From the NCBI RefSeq assembly GCF_028683135.1, contig NZ_JAJUBB010000009.1:1-64000 (forward strand): a stretch of 64,000 nt of DNA, given 5' to 3'. The notes below the pieces were generated by a model. It was not told where the DNA came from and ran no database searches. It saw nothing but the letters and a program-made list of their open reading frames with translations. The stretch's first letter is position 1. The number at the start of each line of letters is the position of its first letter. This DNA comes from Enterovibrio qingdaonensis. GTDB lineage: Bacteria > Pseudomonadota > Gammaproteobacteria > Enterobacterales > Vibrionaceae. Both the position numbers and the translations under genes were made by a program. Of the stretch, positions 37,022 to 46,948 are shown piece by piece.

Positions 37022-37549
37022 ATGGCCAGCCGTGGTGTAAACAAAGTAATTCTGATTGGCAACCTGGGTAACGATCCTGAGGTTCGCTATCTGCCAAATG
37101 GCGGTGCGGTGGCCAATCTTACTATTGCGACCTCTGAAACGTGGCGCGATAAGAACACTGGTGAAAATAAAGAGATGACTGAATGGCACCGTGTTGTCAT
37201 GTACCGTCGTCTTGCTGAAATCGCTGGTGAGTACCTGAAAAAGGGCTCAAAAGTGTACTTGGAAGGTCGCCTGCAAACACGTAAGTGGCAGGGTCAAGAC
37301 GGTCAAGATCGTTACACAACAGAAATCGTTGCTAACGAAATGCAAATGCTGGATAGCCGTGCCGGTGGTGGTATGGGCCAAGGTCAGCCAATGCAACAGC
37401 AAAATAACCAGCAGCAACAAGGTGGATGGGGTCAGCCTCAACAACCATCTTACCAGCAGCAAGCTCCTCAGCAGCAACAAGCTCCGCAGCAGCCGCCGCA
37501 ACAGCAATACAACGATATGCCAGATTTCGACGACGATATCCCGTTCTGA
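37022..37549 (+). CDS. ssb: single-stranded DNA-binding protein SSB
   Basis: SSB coats single-stranded DNA in replication, repair and recombination. The 175-residue protein has an N-terminal OB fold ([20 protein letters not shown], then [13 protein letters not shown]). A glutamine/proline/glycine-rich linker covers about residues 115-163. The acidic tip DFDDDIPF recruits partner proteins. ATG 37022 has GGGAG upstream and matches the family start; the open frame extends back to 36974 without support. A terminator follows. Confidence 0.97.
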   Translation: MASRGVNKVILIGNLGNDPEVRYLPNGGAVANLTIATSETWRDKNTGENKEMTEWHRVVMYRRLAEIAGEYLKKGSKVYLEGRLQTRKWQGQDGQDRYTTEIVANEMQMLDSRAGGGMGQGQPMQQQNNQQQQGGWGQPQQPSYQQQAPQQQQAPQQPPQQQYNDMPDFDDDIPF

Positions 37550-37573
37550 TCATCGATTGTCCAAACAGCGTCC

Positions 37574-37607
37574 AAGCCCCGCATTATGCGGGGCTTTGTT
37601 TTTTTTA
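37574..37607 (+). terminator. ssb terminator
   Basis: The stem AAGCCCCGCA / TGCGGGGCTT with a short TT-type loop is followed by TGTTTTTTTT. This is a strong Rho-independent terminator. Confidence 0.9.
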
Positions 37608-37639
37608 GGGCAATAGCAGCAGACATGAGTATGCGGTGG

Positions 37640-38518
37640 CTAGGGAGTGACTTTTTGTTTGATGAAATCAATAAACAGTCGCGTCTTCGTGTGGTTGTAC
37701 TCAAGCTTGGGATAATAAGCATACGCGGCACTTTTCGGCTGTCGTACTTCTGTCAAAACAGGCACCAGTAACCCTTGGTCGAGCTCTTTTCTGATGGTCA
37801 CGTCACCAACCAGAATGATACCGAGTCCCGCTACCGCGGCATTGACCAGAGCTTCAGGGTTCGGTGACACAAAGTTACCTTTCAGCCTCAATCTCACGCC
37901 ATGTTCAAAATCGTGCTCTTGCGGATGACTGCTAGAACCAAATAGCAGACAGTTATGTTGCTGCAATTGCTCAGGGTTCAAAATCGGTGGATGTTGTGCA
38001 AGGTATGTAGGTGACGCAAAAAAGCGGGGCTGAAAATCGAACAGCTTGGTCGCAATAAAGCTGGCTGAGTTGAAGTCTGCTAGCTCACGCGTGATAACAA
38101 TGTCTAAATTCGGGTCGGGCAATTGGCCGGGTGCCAACGTATGCAGTTCGACCTGAATATTTGGGTACGCCGCCAGAAACTCACCGATATTATTGACCAG
38201 TAAGCGACTACCTGTCGCAAGAGGCGCACCGATTCTCAGTACGCCACTGACTTCCCCGTACGTTGAGGTGGTTTCTGATACCAACTGATTCCAGTCATCA
38301 ATTAACAGCTTACCGCGTTGGTAAAACAGTTTACCTGCATCCGTCATGGTTAGCTGGCGTGTTGTTCGCTTCAGGAGTTGAACACCTAATTGGTTTTCTA
38401 ACCATGCCAAGCGTTTAGAGAGTGCTGAACTTGATGTGTTCAGCTTGGTGGCTGCCTGAGCAAGAGAGCCCATGTCGACAACGGTGATGTAACTTTTTGC
38501 GCAGGTGATCCAATCCAT
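37640..38518 (-). CDS. LysR-family transcriptional regulator
   Basis: The 292-residue protein has an N-terminal winged helix (GSLAQAATKLNTSSSALSKR, residues about 17-36). A linker helix and the substrate-binding domain follow (about 90-290). The sequence resembles the CrgA/AaeR-like group, but I do not recognise a specific orthologue. It is convergent with ssb. No target genes can be named; LysR genes often control a divergent neighbour, which here would be csrD. Confidence 0.85.
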   Translation of the reverse strand: MDWITCAKSYITVVDMGSLAQAATKLNTSSSALSKRLAWLENQLGVQLLKRTTRQLTMTDAGKLFYQRGKLLIDDWNQLVSETTSTYGEVSGVLRIGAPLATGSRLLVNNIGEFLAAYPNIQVELHTLAPGQLPDPNLDIVITRELADFNSASFIATKLFDFQPRFFASPTYLAQHPPILNPEQLQQHNCLLFGSSSHPQEHDFEHGVRLRLKGNFVSPNPEALVNAAVAGLGIILVGDVTIRKELDQGLLVPVLTEVRQPKSAAYAYYPKLEYNHTKTRLFIDFIKQKVTP

Positions 38519-38776
38519 CTAATGATTCATTCCAACGAGTATCGACTTTGCATTCACTTTCCATTCTGGAAGCACGATAATATAGCTAAATGCATGAATA
38601 AAGCAGTAATACCCAAATTGCTTCATGGTGCCCGCTGAATATGATGCCGTCAGCAAGCGGTTCATTTATTGTCACCTTATTAATTACTATCAACATATTA
38701 AAGTGCCCATTGCTTTTGCTGCTTTGTGTGAAATGACGCAAGATGACGATGTATGCGGCCTGAAAGTGGAAGTTGA

Positions 38777-40729
38777 ATGAGAAAAGTTGCAGGGATGAAG
38801 CTGACCAACCGACTGGTCGCTTTCGTTACATTGATTGTCGTATGCGCCATGTTTGTGCTTTTCATTGGTGGTGCAGTCAGCTTCCGTAAATTAGGTGCCG
38901 ATTTTCTCGAGCATTATCTGAATAATGTGGTCACCGAAATTGATGATGCTATCTCCAATCCCAAGCCAGATGAAACGATAGGCCATTGGCTTCCTCGGGT
39001 ATTAAAAGCCAGCGATGTGGTTGAAATGGAAATCCGAAGTAAGACGGGTTTGCTGTTTCGCTATGAGCAGATACAAACGGCTGGTCGCCCCCTTGACCTG
39101 ATTGAACATCGGTATGTTCTACCGAATAACCCGGGTTTCTTTGTCACCATAAAGTCTGTGCCACCGTACGCCAATTTTGCCTATTCCATAGGGGCAATGT
39201 CCTCTCTGTCTTTAGCTGTGTTGGTGATTGTACTGGCACTGTCTTGGGGTATCCGATGGTTGCGTCAACAATTGCTCGGCGCGGAGCTTTTAGAAGACAG
39301 AGGTAGGCTCATCCTCGCTGGACGCGCAGAAGAGGTGAAAACGGGGGATGATCGTGAATGGCCAGCGACAGCGAGTATTGCACTTGACCAAATGATTGCT
39401 GAATTGAAGGATGCGCGACAGGAGCGCAGTCGCTTTGATACCTTCCTTCGTTCGAATACCTTCTTGGATAAACTGACGGGGGCGGCAAACCGTGTCATGT
39501 TCGACAATCGCCTGCAAACCGTTTTACAGGACAAAGGCGCGCAAGGTGCGGTACTCATGTTGCAAATCGCCGATTGGGATGGGCTCGTTCAGGAGCAAGG
39601 TAAATCTGGTGCCGATGAATGGGTCAAAGAAGTTGGCGCAATTCTGTCTAACGCCATCTTACGCTTTCCTGACGCTATTCTTGCGCGTTATTACGATGCG
39701 GATTTTGCGATTTTGCTTACTCACCAGTCCGCAAAAGATGCGCGCTTATTTGCATCTCAATTGATGAAAGCCTTGGAACGCTTGTCTGCGCCAGCACCAC
39801 TTGAAAAAGAGGACTGGGCGTATCTTGGTATGACGTTCTTTTCTGCAGGGGAGCGACGTGGTCGCTTGATGGAAGAGGCGGAAATGGCGAAACGCAGTGC
39901 GGTATTGCAAGGCAGTAGCTCGTGGTTCGCGTTTAAGAAAGATGTGGTCGCTGAAGATGCCAGAGGCAGTGTTCGTTGGCGCACCTTGCTCTCGCGCGTG
40001 CTTGAATCAGGCGGTCCAGATCTATACCGACAAGTGGTTAAAGATGTTCAGGGCGAAGAACTACATACAGAGCTTCTGGCGCGTATTCGCGATGAGAATG
40101 GCCTGATCATTAAAGCCTCTCGTTTTATGAACGGTGTCGACCTTGTTGGAATGAATACCGCCCTCGATCGGGCTGTTATTAAAAAAGCGATGAATCAGCT
40201 GCGAAATGGTGATGGGCGGGAAACGCTGTCGGTCAATGTTTGCGCTGAATCGCTTCGTCAACGAAAGTTCCAGTATTGGCTACGTGATACATTACTGCAA
40301 ACGCCTCGAAGCATGCTCAATCGATTACAGATAGAAATATCAGAAGCACCACTGGTTCAACACTTAGACGCAGTAAGACCAACATTAAAAATGGTACGCG
40401 CTCTAGGGTGTCCTGTGGTGGTTGACCAAGCCGGGCGTTCTGTTGTTAGTACTTACTACCTTAAAGACATTCAACCTAAGTATGTGAAATTCCACAGAAG
40501 TTTAATGAGGGATATCCATCAGCGTCCTGAAAATCAGCTTTATGTTAGAAGTATGCTGGGGGCATGCGAGCCAACAAAAACAGAAGTGTTGGCAGTGGGT
40601 GTTGAAACCGCGCAAGAGTGGCAAACGTTGATTCAACTGGGTATTCAAGGGGGGCAAGGACGTCTGTTCGGTGCGGAATTATCTGCTAACCCGGCCGCAA
40701 AAAAACGGCAACGTTGGCTGAAAAAATGA
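38777..40729 (+). CDS. csrD: CsrD (MshH) RNase E specificity factor, degenerate GGDEF-EAL protein
   Basis: CsrD targets the CsrB/C small RNAs for decay by RNase E and so raises CsrA activity. The 650-residue membrane protein has segments at about 13-35 and 140-162, a periplasmic domain between, then GGDEF-like and EAL-like domains. Both signature motifs are degenerate: YDADF stands at the GGDEF position and HTELL at the EAL position, so no c-di-GMP turnover is expected. The start is ATG 38777; ATG 38795 is possible. It is the first gene of the msh cluster in Vibrionaceae, where it was named mshH. Confidence 0.9.
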   Translation: MRKVAGMKLTNRLVAFVTLIVVCAMFVLFIGGAVSFRKLGADFLEHYLNNVVTEIDDAISNPKPDETIGHWLPRVLKASDVVEMEIRSKTGLLFRYEQIQTAGRPLDLIEHRYVLPNNPGFFVTIKSVPPYANFAYSIGAMSSLSLAVLVIVLALSWGIRWLRQQLLGAELLEDRGRLILAGRAEEVKTGDDREWPATASIALDQMIAELKDARQERSRFDTFLRSNTFLDKLTGAANRVMFDNRLQTVLQDKGAQGAVLMLQIADWDGLVQEQGKSGADEWVKEVGAILSNAILRFPDAILARYYDADFAILLTHQSAKDARLFASQLMKALERLSAPAPLEKEDWAYLGMTFFSAGERRGRLMEEAEMAKRSAVLQGSSSWFAFKKDVVAEDARGSVRWRTLLSRVLESGGPDLYRQVVKDVQGEELHTELLARIRDENGLIIKASRFMNGVDLVGMNTALDRAVIKKAMNQLRNGDGRETLSVNVCAESLRQRKFQYWLRDTLLQTPRSMLNRLQIEISEAPLVQHLDAVRPTLKMVRALGCPVVVDQAGRSVVSTYYLKDIQPKYVKFHRSLMRDIHQRPENQLYVRSMLGACEPTKTEVLAVGVETAQEWQTLIQLGIQGGQGRLFGAELSANPAAKKRQRWLKK

Positions 40730-40812
40730 CAACTATCAATTAGTGCTCAAATAACACTCGACCGCGCCAAGAATCTGTCGCATAACGATTTAATCCTTGG
40801 CGTATTTTCTGT

Positions 40813-40818
40813 TAGAAT
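40813..40818 (+). promoter_or_regulatory. candidate -10 element of the msh operon
   Basis: TAGAAT lies 53 bases before the mshI start in the 141-base gap after csrD. The -35 is not clear (TTTAAT at 18 bases). It marks the probable promoter of the biogenesis operon. Confidence 0.4.
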
Positions 40819-40870
40819 ATGCTGTATTTCAAACATCCTATTAACAAGTTTGAGCATTATTTAGACATTA

Positions 40871-42319
40871 ATGGCAGTCTCGACCTTTCTTGCACGAATC
40901 ACCCCTTCTCGGCAGCAGAATGTTGTTAGCCTTTATGTATCTGCGCAACGGGTTGTAGTTAGCTCTGAAGCCTCAGATTTATTCCACGCAGAGACGCTTT
41001 CTCCTGGCACCGAGCCTTGGGGGGCTGCACTCAAACTGTTAAATGCGCAAAATATTGACCATGTCAGTATTAACCTGATTTTGGGTCATGGCCTTTATCA
41101 AACCTTGTTGATTGATGATCCGGGGTTGAGCGATGAAGACAAACGCGCTGCACTGCCATTTCAGATCAAAGATTTTATCGCCGAATCACCAGCCGATGTA
41201 TTGGCTGATGGTTACGCCTCACCGATCACGGGGCGCTTTCATGTCTTTGTGTGTAACAGAAACGCCCTTGTCCAATTTTATACGCAGCTGAAGAAGATTC
41301 ACTGCGTGCCGAGTCTGGTTACCGTTGAGGACGTTGTACTTCGACAGTGGACCAAGCTAGATAAGACAGAAATGGTCCTGAGTAGGGACAACCAAGGGGC
41401 AATTCAACTGGCGGTTTTTGACAAGGGTAAGCTTTGTTTTCAACGCCAAATCCGAGGACTTATTCTCGATGGTGGCACGTTACAACCGCTGCTCATTGAC
41501 GACTTGGCATTAGAAATTCAGCGTTCGTTGGATTATTTACGTCCTCAGCTTAAATCTTCACAAGTCAGTGGGCTGGTTGTCAGCGTAGAAGGCGTTGATG
41601 ACACGGAACTCGCGTTCCAGCTTTCGTCACGCTTAATGGTATCTGTCCGTCCTCAATCATTATTTGAAGAAGGTGCCCATTACCAGCATATCGTTCGCGC
41701 AGGTCATCACACGTCATGCTCGCCAGACATCAATTTGTTCAGCAAGGATCTTATCCCGAAAACGCCTTGGCTAACGTTTGAAAAAATGCTCTTTTGCTGG
41801 GGAGCGACCGCGTTTATGTTGGTGTTAGTGTCTGCTTACCAGCAAATTCAGCTGTCTCAGACTAACGAGATGCTTGCGCTTTCAGAGATTGAGTTGGAGA
41901 CCGCTCAGACCTTATCTTCACAACTGGATGAGCAGCTTAAATTACATGTACCGTCATTAGCGATAAAGCGTGAAATTACGGATGCTGAAAAACAACTCGC
42001 TGCGAAAAAGAGTGTCCTTGAAGCGGTCAAACAGCACGACATTGCATCTCAGGAAGGGTATTCAAAGGCATTTAATGCTTTGGCATCACTTTCTCGAAAT
42101 GATGTATCCGTTTCTCAAATCTATATGGCGCAAGACACGCTTGATGTTAAAGGGCTAGTCGCGACCCCGGAATCAGTCCCTGCTTGGTTAAAAACCTTCC
42201 AAACTCAGAATGCTCTCGCACATTTTGACTTCAAAGAAATGTCGTTGGGGCGGAATGAACAAGACCAACTCACATTCAGCTTGCTCTCCAAACGTACCGC
42301 TGAGGAGGCAAGAAAGTGA
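40871..42319 (+). CDS. mshI: MSHA biogenesis protein MshI
   Basis: The 482-residue protein has a PilM/ActinATPase-like N-terminal part without clear catalytic motifs. It then has one membrane segment (about 310-330) and a PilN-like coiled-coil C-terminus, so it fuses the PilM and PilN roles of other type IV pili. It is part of the inner-membrane alignment complex. The gene overlaps mshJ by 4 bases. Confidence 0.88.
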   Translation: MAVSTFLARITPSRQQNVVSLYVSAQRVVVSSEASDLFHAETLSPGTEPWGAALKLLNAQNIDHVSINLILGHGLYQTLLIDDPGLSDEDKRAALPFQIKDFIAESPADVLADGYASPITGRFHVFVCNRNALVQFYTQLKKIHCVPSLVTVEDVVLRQWTKLDKTEMVLSRDNQGAIQLAVFDKGKLCFQRQIRGLILDGGTLQPLLIDDLALEIQRSLDYLRPQLKSSQVSGLVVSVEGVDDTELAFQLSSRLMVSVRPQSLFEEGAHYQHIVRAGHHTSCSPDINLFSKDLIPKTPWLTFEKMLFCWGATAFMLVLVSAYQQIQLSQTNEMLALSEIELETAQTLSSQLDEQLKLHVPSLAIKREITDAEKQLAAKKSVLEAVKQHDIASQEGYSKAFNALASLSRNDVSVSQIYMAQDTLDVKGLVATPESVPAWLKTFQTQNALAHFDFKEMSLGRNEQDQLTFSLLSKRTAEEARK

Positions 42320-42972
42320 AAGACGTGCTTGAGCGACTTAAAGAAAAATTCGATGCCTTAACCTTGCGGGAAAAATGGTTGATTGCGTTGGCAGGTTGGA
42401 TTGCGATCGCAGGGGCGGGCATGTTGGTTTTTATCGAGCCAGCAACCAAAGCTGTGCATGATCTTCAGGCGCAATTTTCCAGCAATGAACAAAACACTAA
42501 GCAGATTTTGGCGTTAAACACGCTAAAGCAAAAAAAGTTAGGGACGTCTCCTAATGCTGAATTAGACGCGCATTTGTCGGCACTCAATGCTGAGATTTCC
42601 GCATTGGATGAAAAAGTCGATTCGAAGGTCGCGGGGTTAGTGCCGGCCCCCCAAATGCCGCGTTTAGTAGAGAAGGTATTGGCGCAGTCAGAGCAATTGA
42701 GCTTGGTTTCAATGTCGTCGTTGCCTGCAAAGCAGATCACCGACTCAAAAGATGCTGGGTATTTTGTTCACCCTGTGGAGCTCACGCTGAAAGGACGTTA
42801 CTTCGATATTGTGAAATATCTGTCTGATTTAGAATCACTACCTGAGAAATACTATTGGCGTAGTGTGGACTATAAAGTGACGGAATACCCGTTAGCTGAG
42901 GTGGTTATTCAAGTCTATACCTTGGGTGAAAGTGACATGTTTATTGGAGGCAGCGATGAAGGCAGCTTCTAA
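42316..42972 (+). CDS. mshJ: MSHA biogenesis protein MshJ
   Basis: The 218-residue PilO/GspM-like inner-membrane protein has one membrane segment (about 21-41), a coiled coil, and a ferredoxin-like periplasmic end. It pairs with MshI in the alignment complex. The start GTG 42316 lies in a GTGA overlap with mshI. Confidence 0.87.
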   Translation: MKDVLERLKEKFDALTLREKWLIALAGWIAIAGAGMLVFIEPATKAVHDLQAQFSSNEQNTKQILALNTLKQKKLGTSPNAELDAHLSALNAEISALDEKVDSKVAGLVPAPQMPRLVEKVLAQSEQLSLVSMSSLPAKQITDSKDAGYFVHPVELTLKGRYFDIVKYLSDLESLPEKYYWRSVDYKVTEYPLAEVVIQVYTLGESDMFIGGSDEGSF

Positions 42973-43282
42973 ATATGTCGGCGCACTGGTGTTAATGATG
43001 ATGCCTGCGCTTTGCTTTGCCATAGATGATCCTACGGCACCTCTTGGCTATCGCGCGCCTGCAACAGTGAAAAAACAAACCACTTTCCGTCTGCCAAAAC
43101 TCGATGCAATTATGTGTTCGTCAGAACAGTATTGTTCTGCGATTTTGGATGGAGAGTCAGTGCAGCAGGGGCAGACAATAAAGGGATTTTCCGTCAGTGC
43201 CATCCGTGAAAACCGCGTTGTGCTCAATCGTGGAAATAAGCGTTGGTCGTTGACCATATTCAATGAGCAGGTCGTACAGTGA
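42956..43282 (+). CDS. mshK: MSHA biogenesis protein MshK
   Basis: The 108-residue secreted protein has a signal peptide ending near PALCFA. It is PilP/GspC-like, followed by DDPTAPLGYR, and probably links the inner-membrane complex to the secretin. ATG 42956 has GGAGG upstream and overlaps mshJ by 17 bases; the longer frame from 42926 would lack a proper signal peptide start. Two cysteines (CSSEQYC) may form a disulfide. Confidence 0.87.
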   Translation: MKAASKYVGALVLMMMPALCFAIDDPTAPLGYRAPATVKKQTTFRLPKLDAIMCSSEQYCSAILDGESVQQGQTIKGFSVSAIRENRVVLNRGNKRWSLTIFNEQVVQ

Positions 43283-44895
43283 AGATAAAGATGTTAAGTA
43301 GGCTCGTTTTTAGCCTCACCGCGGTACTGTTGCTGTCAGCATGCCAAAGTGTCGGTCACCAGAAACCCACGGAAGTGCAGGCTGCGCTAAATGAAGCGTA
43401 CGCAACCAGCAGTGGCCAGCCTTTGTCAGATTTGCCGGACGCTGTCACGCAGGATTTGATGGGCGATTTCTCGGAGGTGTCTGGTTCAGGCATCCTGTCA
43501 GAAAAACGCTTGCGCATTAATGCGAAGAACGTAGATGCAAAAGCCTTCTTCGGCAGCCTTGTTCAGGGAACGGACTTCAATCTGGTCATGCACCCTGATG
43601 TCGATGGAAAAATCACGGTGTCGTTGAAAGACGTCACAGTGCCAGAAGCGTTGAATGTTGTTGCTGATATTTACGGATTTAATGTTGAAACTCATGGCCG
43701 ACTGATCCAAATTTTCCCAGCTGCGCTGAGAACCGAAACCTTTACAGTCGACTATTTGCAGCTTCAACGTGCTGGTGTGTCGTTAACGTCGGTGAGTACG
43801 GGAGCCATTGCAACCGAATCTTCCAGTTCAAATGGCGGAGAGGAAACGACTGATCGTACATCTGCCTCAACGGGCGGAACCGTGATTGAAACGCGTGCAC
43901 AAAGCAGCTTCTGGGAACAACTAGAGCGCGCTGTCGCAGCGATGATCGGCCAAGGAGACGGCCGCAGCATTGTCGTGTCTCCGCAAGCGAGCTTGATCAC
44001 CGTAAAAGCGTATCCGAATGAATTGCGTGAAGTGCGCAACTTCCTTGAAGCATCGCAAAAACGCCTGACGCGTCAGGTGATCCTTGAAGCGAAAATTTTG
44101 GAAGTCACGCTTAGCGATGGTTATCAGCAAGGGATCAGTTGGGCCAACATTGCACAGAGCATCGGCAGTGGTGGCGTGTCGATTTCCCGTCCTGAAACTG
44201 ACCTAGTGGGCGATTTGATTTCCAATGTCATTGGCGGACAAACCAATGTGAAGATCACCGATGGTGATTTCTCTGCGGTATTGAGCTTCCTCGACACACA
44301 AGGGGATGTGAATGTGCTTTCGAGCCCACGCGTGACTGCGGCGAATAATCAAAAAGCCGTGATTAAAGTGGGTGGTGATGAGTACTTTGTTACTGACATC
44401 TCTTCCAGCGACACGTCTGGGGATAACTCTGACTCGGGTCCAAATATCGAATTGACGCCATTCTTTTCAGGCATCTCGTTAGACGTGACACCACAAATTG
44501 ACGACGAAAATGGCGTGCTGCTTCATGTCCATCCTGCCGTTATCGATGTGGTGACGGAAAACAAAGAAATCCAGCTTGGTAACTCGTCCACGCCTTATAT
44601 CTTGCCGCTGGCAAAGACCTCTATTCGTGAATCAGACTCGATTATTCACGCCCGTTCCGGTGATGTCGTGGTGATTGGTGGCTTGATGAAATCGAGCTAT
44701 GACGAGCAAGTCTCTAAAGTGCCGCTTTTGGGCGATATTCCAGGGCTTGGGCATCTATTCCGTAACGTGAATCGATTGAAACAGAAAACCGAACTCGTCA
44801 TTTTGCTTCAGCCTTCTGTAGTGGGCGAGCAAACCTGGCAACAGGAAATTGACCGATCTCGACAGCTTCTGAATGAATGGTTTCCAGAGAGTTAA
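43279..44895 (+). CDS. mshL: MSHA outer-membrane secretin MshL
   Basis: The 538-residue lipoprotein has lipobox LLSACQS. It has N-terminal secretin modules (N0/STN-like from about residue 70, then N1) and the C-terminal secretin domain with VPLLGDIPGLGHLFR. It forms the outer-membrane ring through which the MSHA pilus passes. The middle holds a serine/threonine/glycine-rich linker (about 180-200). The start GTG 43279 is in a GTGA overlap with mshK. Confidence 0.93.
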   Translation: MKIKMLSRLVFSLTAVLLLSACQSVGHQKPTEVQAALNEAYATSSGQPLSDLPDAVTQDLMGDFSEVSGSGILSEKRLRINAKNVDAKAFFGSLVQGTDFNLVMHPDVDGKITVSLKDVTVPEALNVVADIYGFNVETHGRLIQIFPAALRTETFTVDYLQLQRAGVSLTSVSTGAIATESSSSNGGEETTDRTSASTGGTVIETRAQSSFWEQLERAVAAMIGQGDGRSIVVSPQASLITVKAYPNELREVRNFLEASQKRLTRQVILEAKILEVTLSDGYQQGISWANIAQSIGSGGVSISRPETDLVGDLISNVIGGQTNVKITDGDFSAVLSFLDTQGDVNVLSSPRVTAANNQKAVIKVGGDEYFVTDISSSDTSGDNSDSGPNIELTPFFSGISLDVTPQIDDENGVLLHVHPAVIDVVTENKEIQLGNSSTPYILPLAKTSIRESDSIIHARSGDVVVIGGLMKSSYDEQVSKVPLLGDIPGLGHLFRNVNRLKQKTELVILLQPSVVGEQTWQQEIDRSRQLLNEWFPES

Positions 44896-44908
44896 GCAGT
44901 AAAAACCG

Positions 44909-45742
44909 ATGTATCTGACCCATTTTAATCTGCGTGAAGCGCCGTTTAGCTTAACCCCTGATACCCGATGCTTTTTCGGGTTACGTTCGCATGTTGAAGC
45001 GATTAATACCTGTGTCACCGCCGCGAAAATGGGTGAAGGACTGGTAAAAGTGACCGGAGAGGTAGGCACGGGAAAAACGCTGGTTTGCCGATACTTGCTG
45101 AAGACCTTTGCGCGCGATTTTACCTTGGTGTATTTGCCAAACCCTGCGAATACCGTCGCCAGCCTTTATCGCATGATTGCTGACGAACTCAGTATTGATA
45201 GCAATACGGATCAAGATATGTTGCTTGGTGCTATTCAGCGTGCTGCCATCGAAGCGATGCGTCAGGAAAAACCGGTTCTTATCCTTAGCGACGAAGCGCA
45301 AGCTTTGCCTGATGAAGTGCTCGAAGCCATTCGATTGCTAGGGAACCTTGAAACTGAGCAGCGAAAATTGATCCAACAGATTTTGTTTGGCCAACCTGAG
45401 CTTGATGAGCGCTTGCACCAACGCAATATGCGACAACTGCTGCAACGCATCAGCTTTAGTGCCGAGTTGTTCCCAATGACATTTGTGGAAGCCTCCGCCT
45501 ATATCGATCATCGCCTCGAAGAGCAGGGGGCTGATGTGAGTGTTTTCAGCCTTTGGGCAAAACGCCGTATTTGGGTCGCCAGCCAAGGCATTCCGCGCAT
45601 TGCGCATCAACTTTGTCATAAAGCCTTATTGGTGAGCTTTGGTAAGGGCCAGAAAAAAGTCTCTGGCAGTGCTGTTCGACTCGCGATCAAAGATACGCCA
45701 ATGGCCAAGCAGCATACATCGCTGCGCGCGCTTTGGGGTTAG
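44909..45742 (+). CDS. mshM: MSHA biogenesis ATPase MshM (ExeA-like)
   Basis: The 277-residue AAA ATPase of the ExeA/GspA type has Walker A GEVGTGKT and Walker B VLILSDEAQ. It ends in a lid domain with RRIWVASQGIPRIAHQLC. It has no membrane segment or peptidoglycan-binding end, so it is shorter than full ExeA. It probably helps place the secretin in the cell wall. Confidence 0.9.
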   Translation: MYLTHFNLREAPFSLTPDTRCFFGLRSHVEAINTCVTAAKMGEGLVKVTGEVGTGKTLVCRYLLKTFARDFTLVYLPNPANTVASLYRMIADELSIDSNTDQDMLLGAIQRAAIEAMRQEKPVLILSDEAQALPDEVLEAIRLLGNLETEQRKLIQQILFGQPELDERLHQRNMRQLLQRISFSAELFPMTFVEASAYIDHRLEEQGADVSVFSLWAKRRIWVASQGIPRIAHQLCHKALLVSFGKGQKKVSGSAVRLAIKDTPMAKQHTSLRALWG

Positions 45743-45751
45743 GACTATCTC

Positions 45752-46948
45752 ATGAGTGAATTGAATAAAATGCTGAGCGACCTTGCGTCGCCAAATCACA
45801 ATGAGAGCACATTGAGCGTGGCTCCAACGCCGTCTGCTTGGCGTTTTCGGATTGCTAAAATCGCGCTAATTCTGAGCATCGGTGTACTTTGTGTGTCCGG
45901 TGTTGTTTGGGGTGTTACGTCCCATTTATCGGAAGATAACCAAGCTCCAACGCTGACCTCGTCGGGTAGCAACACATCGCAGACCCTGCCAGTCATCCAG
46001 GCTGTTGAACCTGTTGCGCCAGTTACCGTCGCTTCATCAATGTCGCCCACTCAAAAAGTCGTCAGTCATGATAACGACTACGTGGAACTTACTCAGGTAA
46101 GTGCGCCAAAGCCAAAGGTAAGTACACCAAAGCCAAAGGTGAGAGCACTCGACGAGGTTGATGCTAAAGCCTCGCAGGTTGAGCCTGCGGCGGCACCAGT
46201 GGTGCCCGTGTCAGAGCCTAAGCCAAAAGCCACAGCCAAGGTGGACACTGTGGTTCCCGTGTCTACATCAACGCCTCAGAGTGCGGTCACGGTTGTTTCA
46301 GACCACGCCCCAGCATCGTCGCTGACGGTAGAGACCGTGGAACTGTCAGGGAAAGAGCTCGCTGCCATTGCCTATGAGAAGGCACAAAAACGTACACAGG
46401 TGGGTGACAGTAAACAGGCCATTGCCTTACTTAAAGACGCGGTGAATTACCACCCAAACCATATTGCTGCCATCAATCAACTTGCGGGCTTGCTCTATGG
46501 ACGCAATCAGGTACGTGACGCTGAAAATGTGCTTCGTAAAGGGATAAACGCGAACCCGACGTCGTCATCGCTAAAGCTGACGTTGGCGAAAATCTACCAA
46601 CAGAGTAACCGAGACGAATCTGCGCTCAATGTGCTCTTGCCGCCTGTTAACGGTCAAAGCATGGATGACATTCGTTTAGTGTCAATACGAGCAGGTCTAG
46701 CGCAAAAGCTCGGTCACCACCTCGATGCGCAAAACAGCTATGAGTGGCTTACGCAGATTGAGCCAGAGCAAGGCCGTTGGTGGTTAGGTTTTGCGGTTTC
46801 TGCTGAACGAAATGCAGACTTTGAACGAGCAAAACAAAGCTACCAAGAAGCGATAAACGCAGGTGGATTGAGTAACCAATCCATGCAGTTTGCGCGTCAG
46901 CGCCTGGTGTACCTCAACAGCACGAAAGGAGCAACGAATGGCCATTAA
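45752..46948 (+). CDS. mshN: MSHA biogenesis protein MshN (TPR protein)
   Basis: The 398-residue inner-membrane protein has one membrane segment (about 32-54). A proline/threonine/valine-rich periplasmic linker follows, with a tandem repeat of PKPKVSTPKPKV near residues 115-126. The C-terminal part has about four TPR repeats (from about residue 205). It probably scaffolds the assembly complex. It overlaps mshE by 11 bases. Confidence 0.87.
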   Translation: MSELNKMLSDLASPNHNESTLSVAPTPSAWRFRIAKIALILSIGVLCVSGVVWGVTSHLSEDNQAPTLTSSGSNTSQTLPVIQAVEPVAPVTVASSMSPTQKVVSHDNDYVELTQVSAPKPKVSTPKPKVRALDEVDAKASQVEPAAAPVVPVSEPKPKATAKVDTVVPVSTSTPQSAVTVVSDHAPASSLTVETVELSGKELAAIAYEKAQKRTQVGDSKQAIALLKDAVNYHPNHIAAINQLAGLLYGRNQVRDAENVLRKGINANPTSSSLKLTLAKIYQQSNRDESALNVLLPPVNGQSMDDIRLVSIRAGLAQKLGHHLDAQNSYEWLTQIEPEQGRWWLGFAVSAERNADFERAKQSYQEAINAGGLSNQSMQFARQRLVYLNSTKGATNGH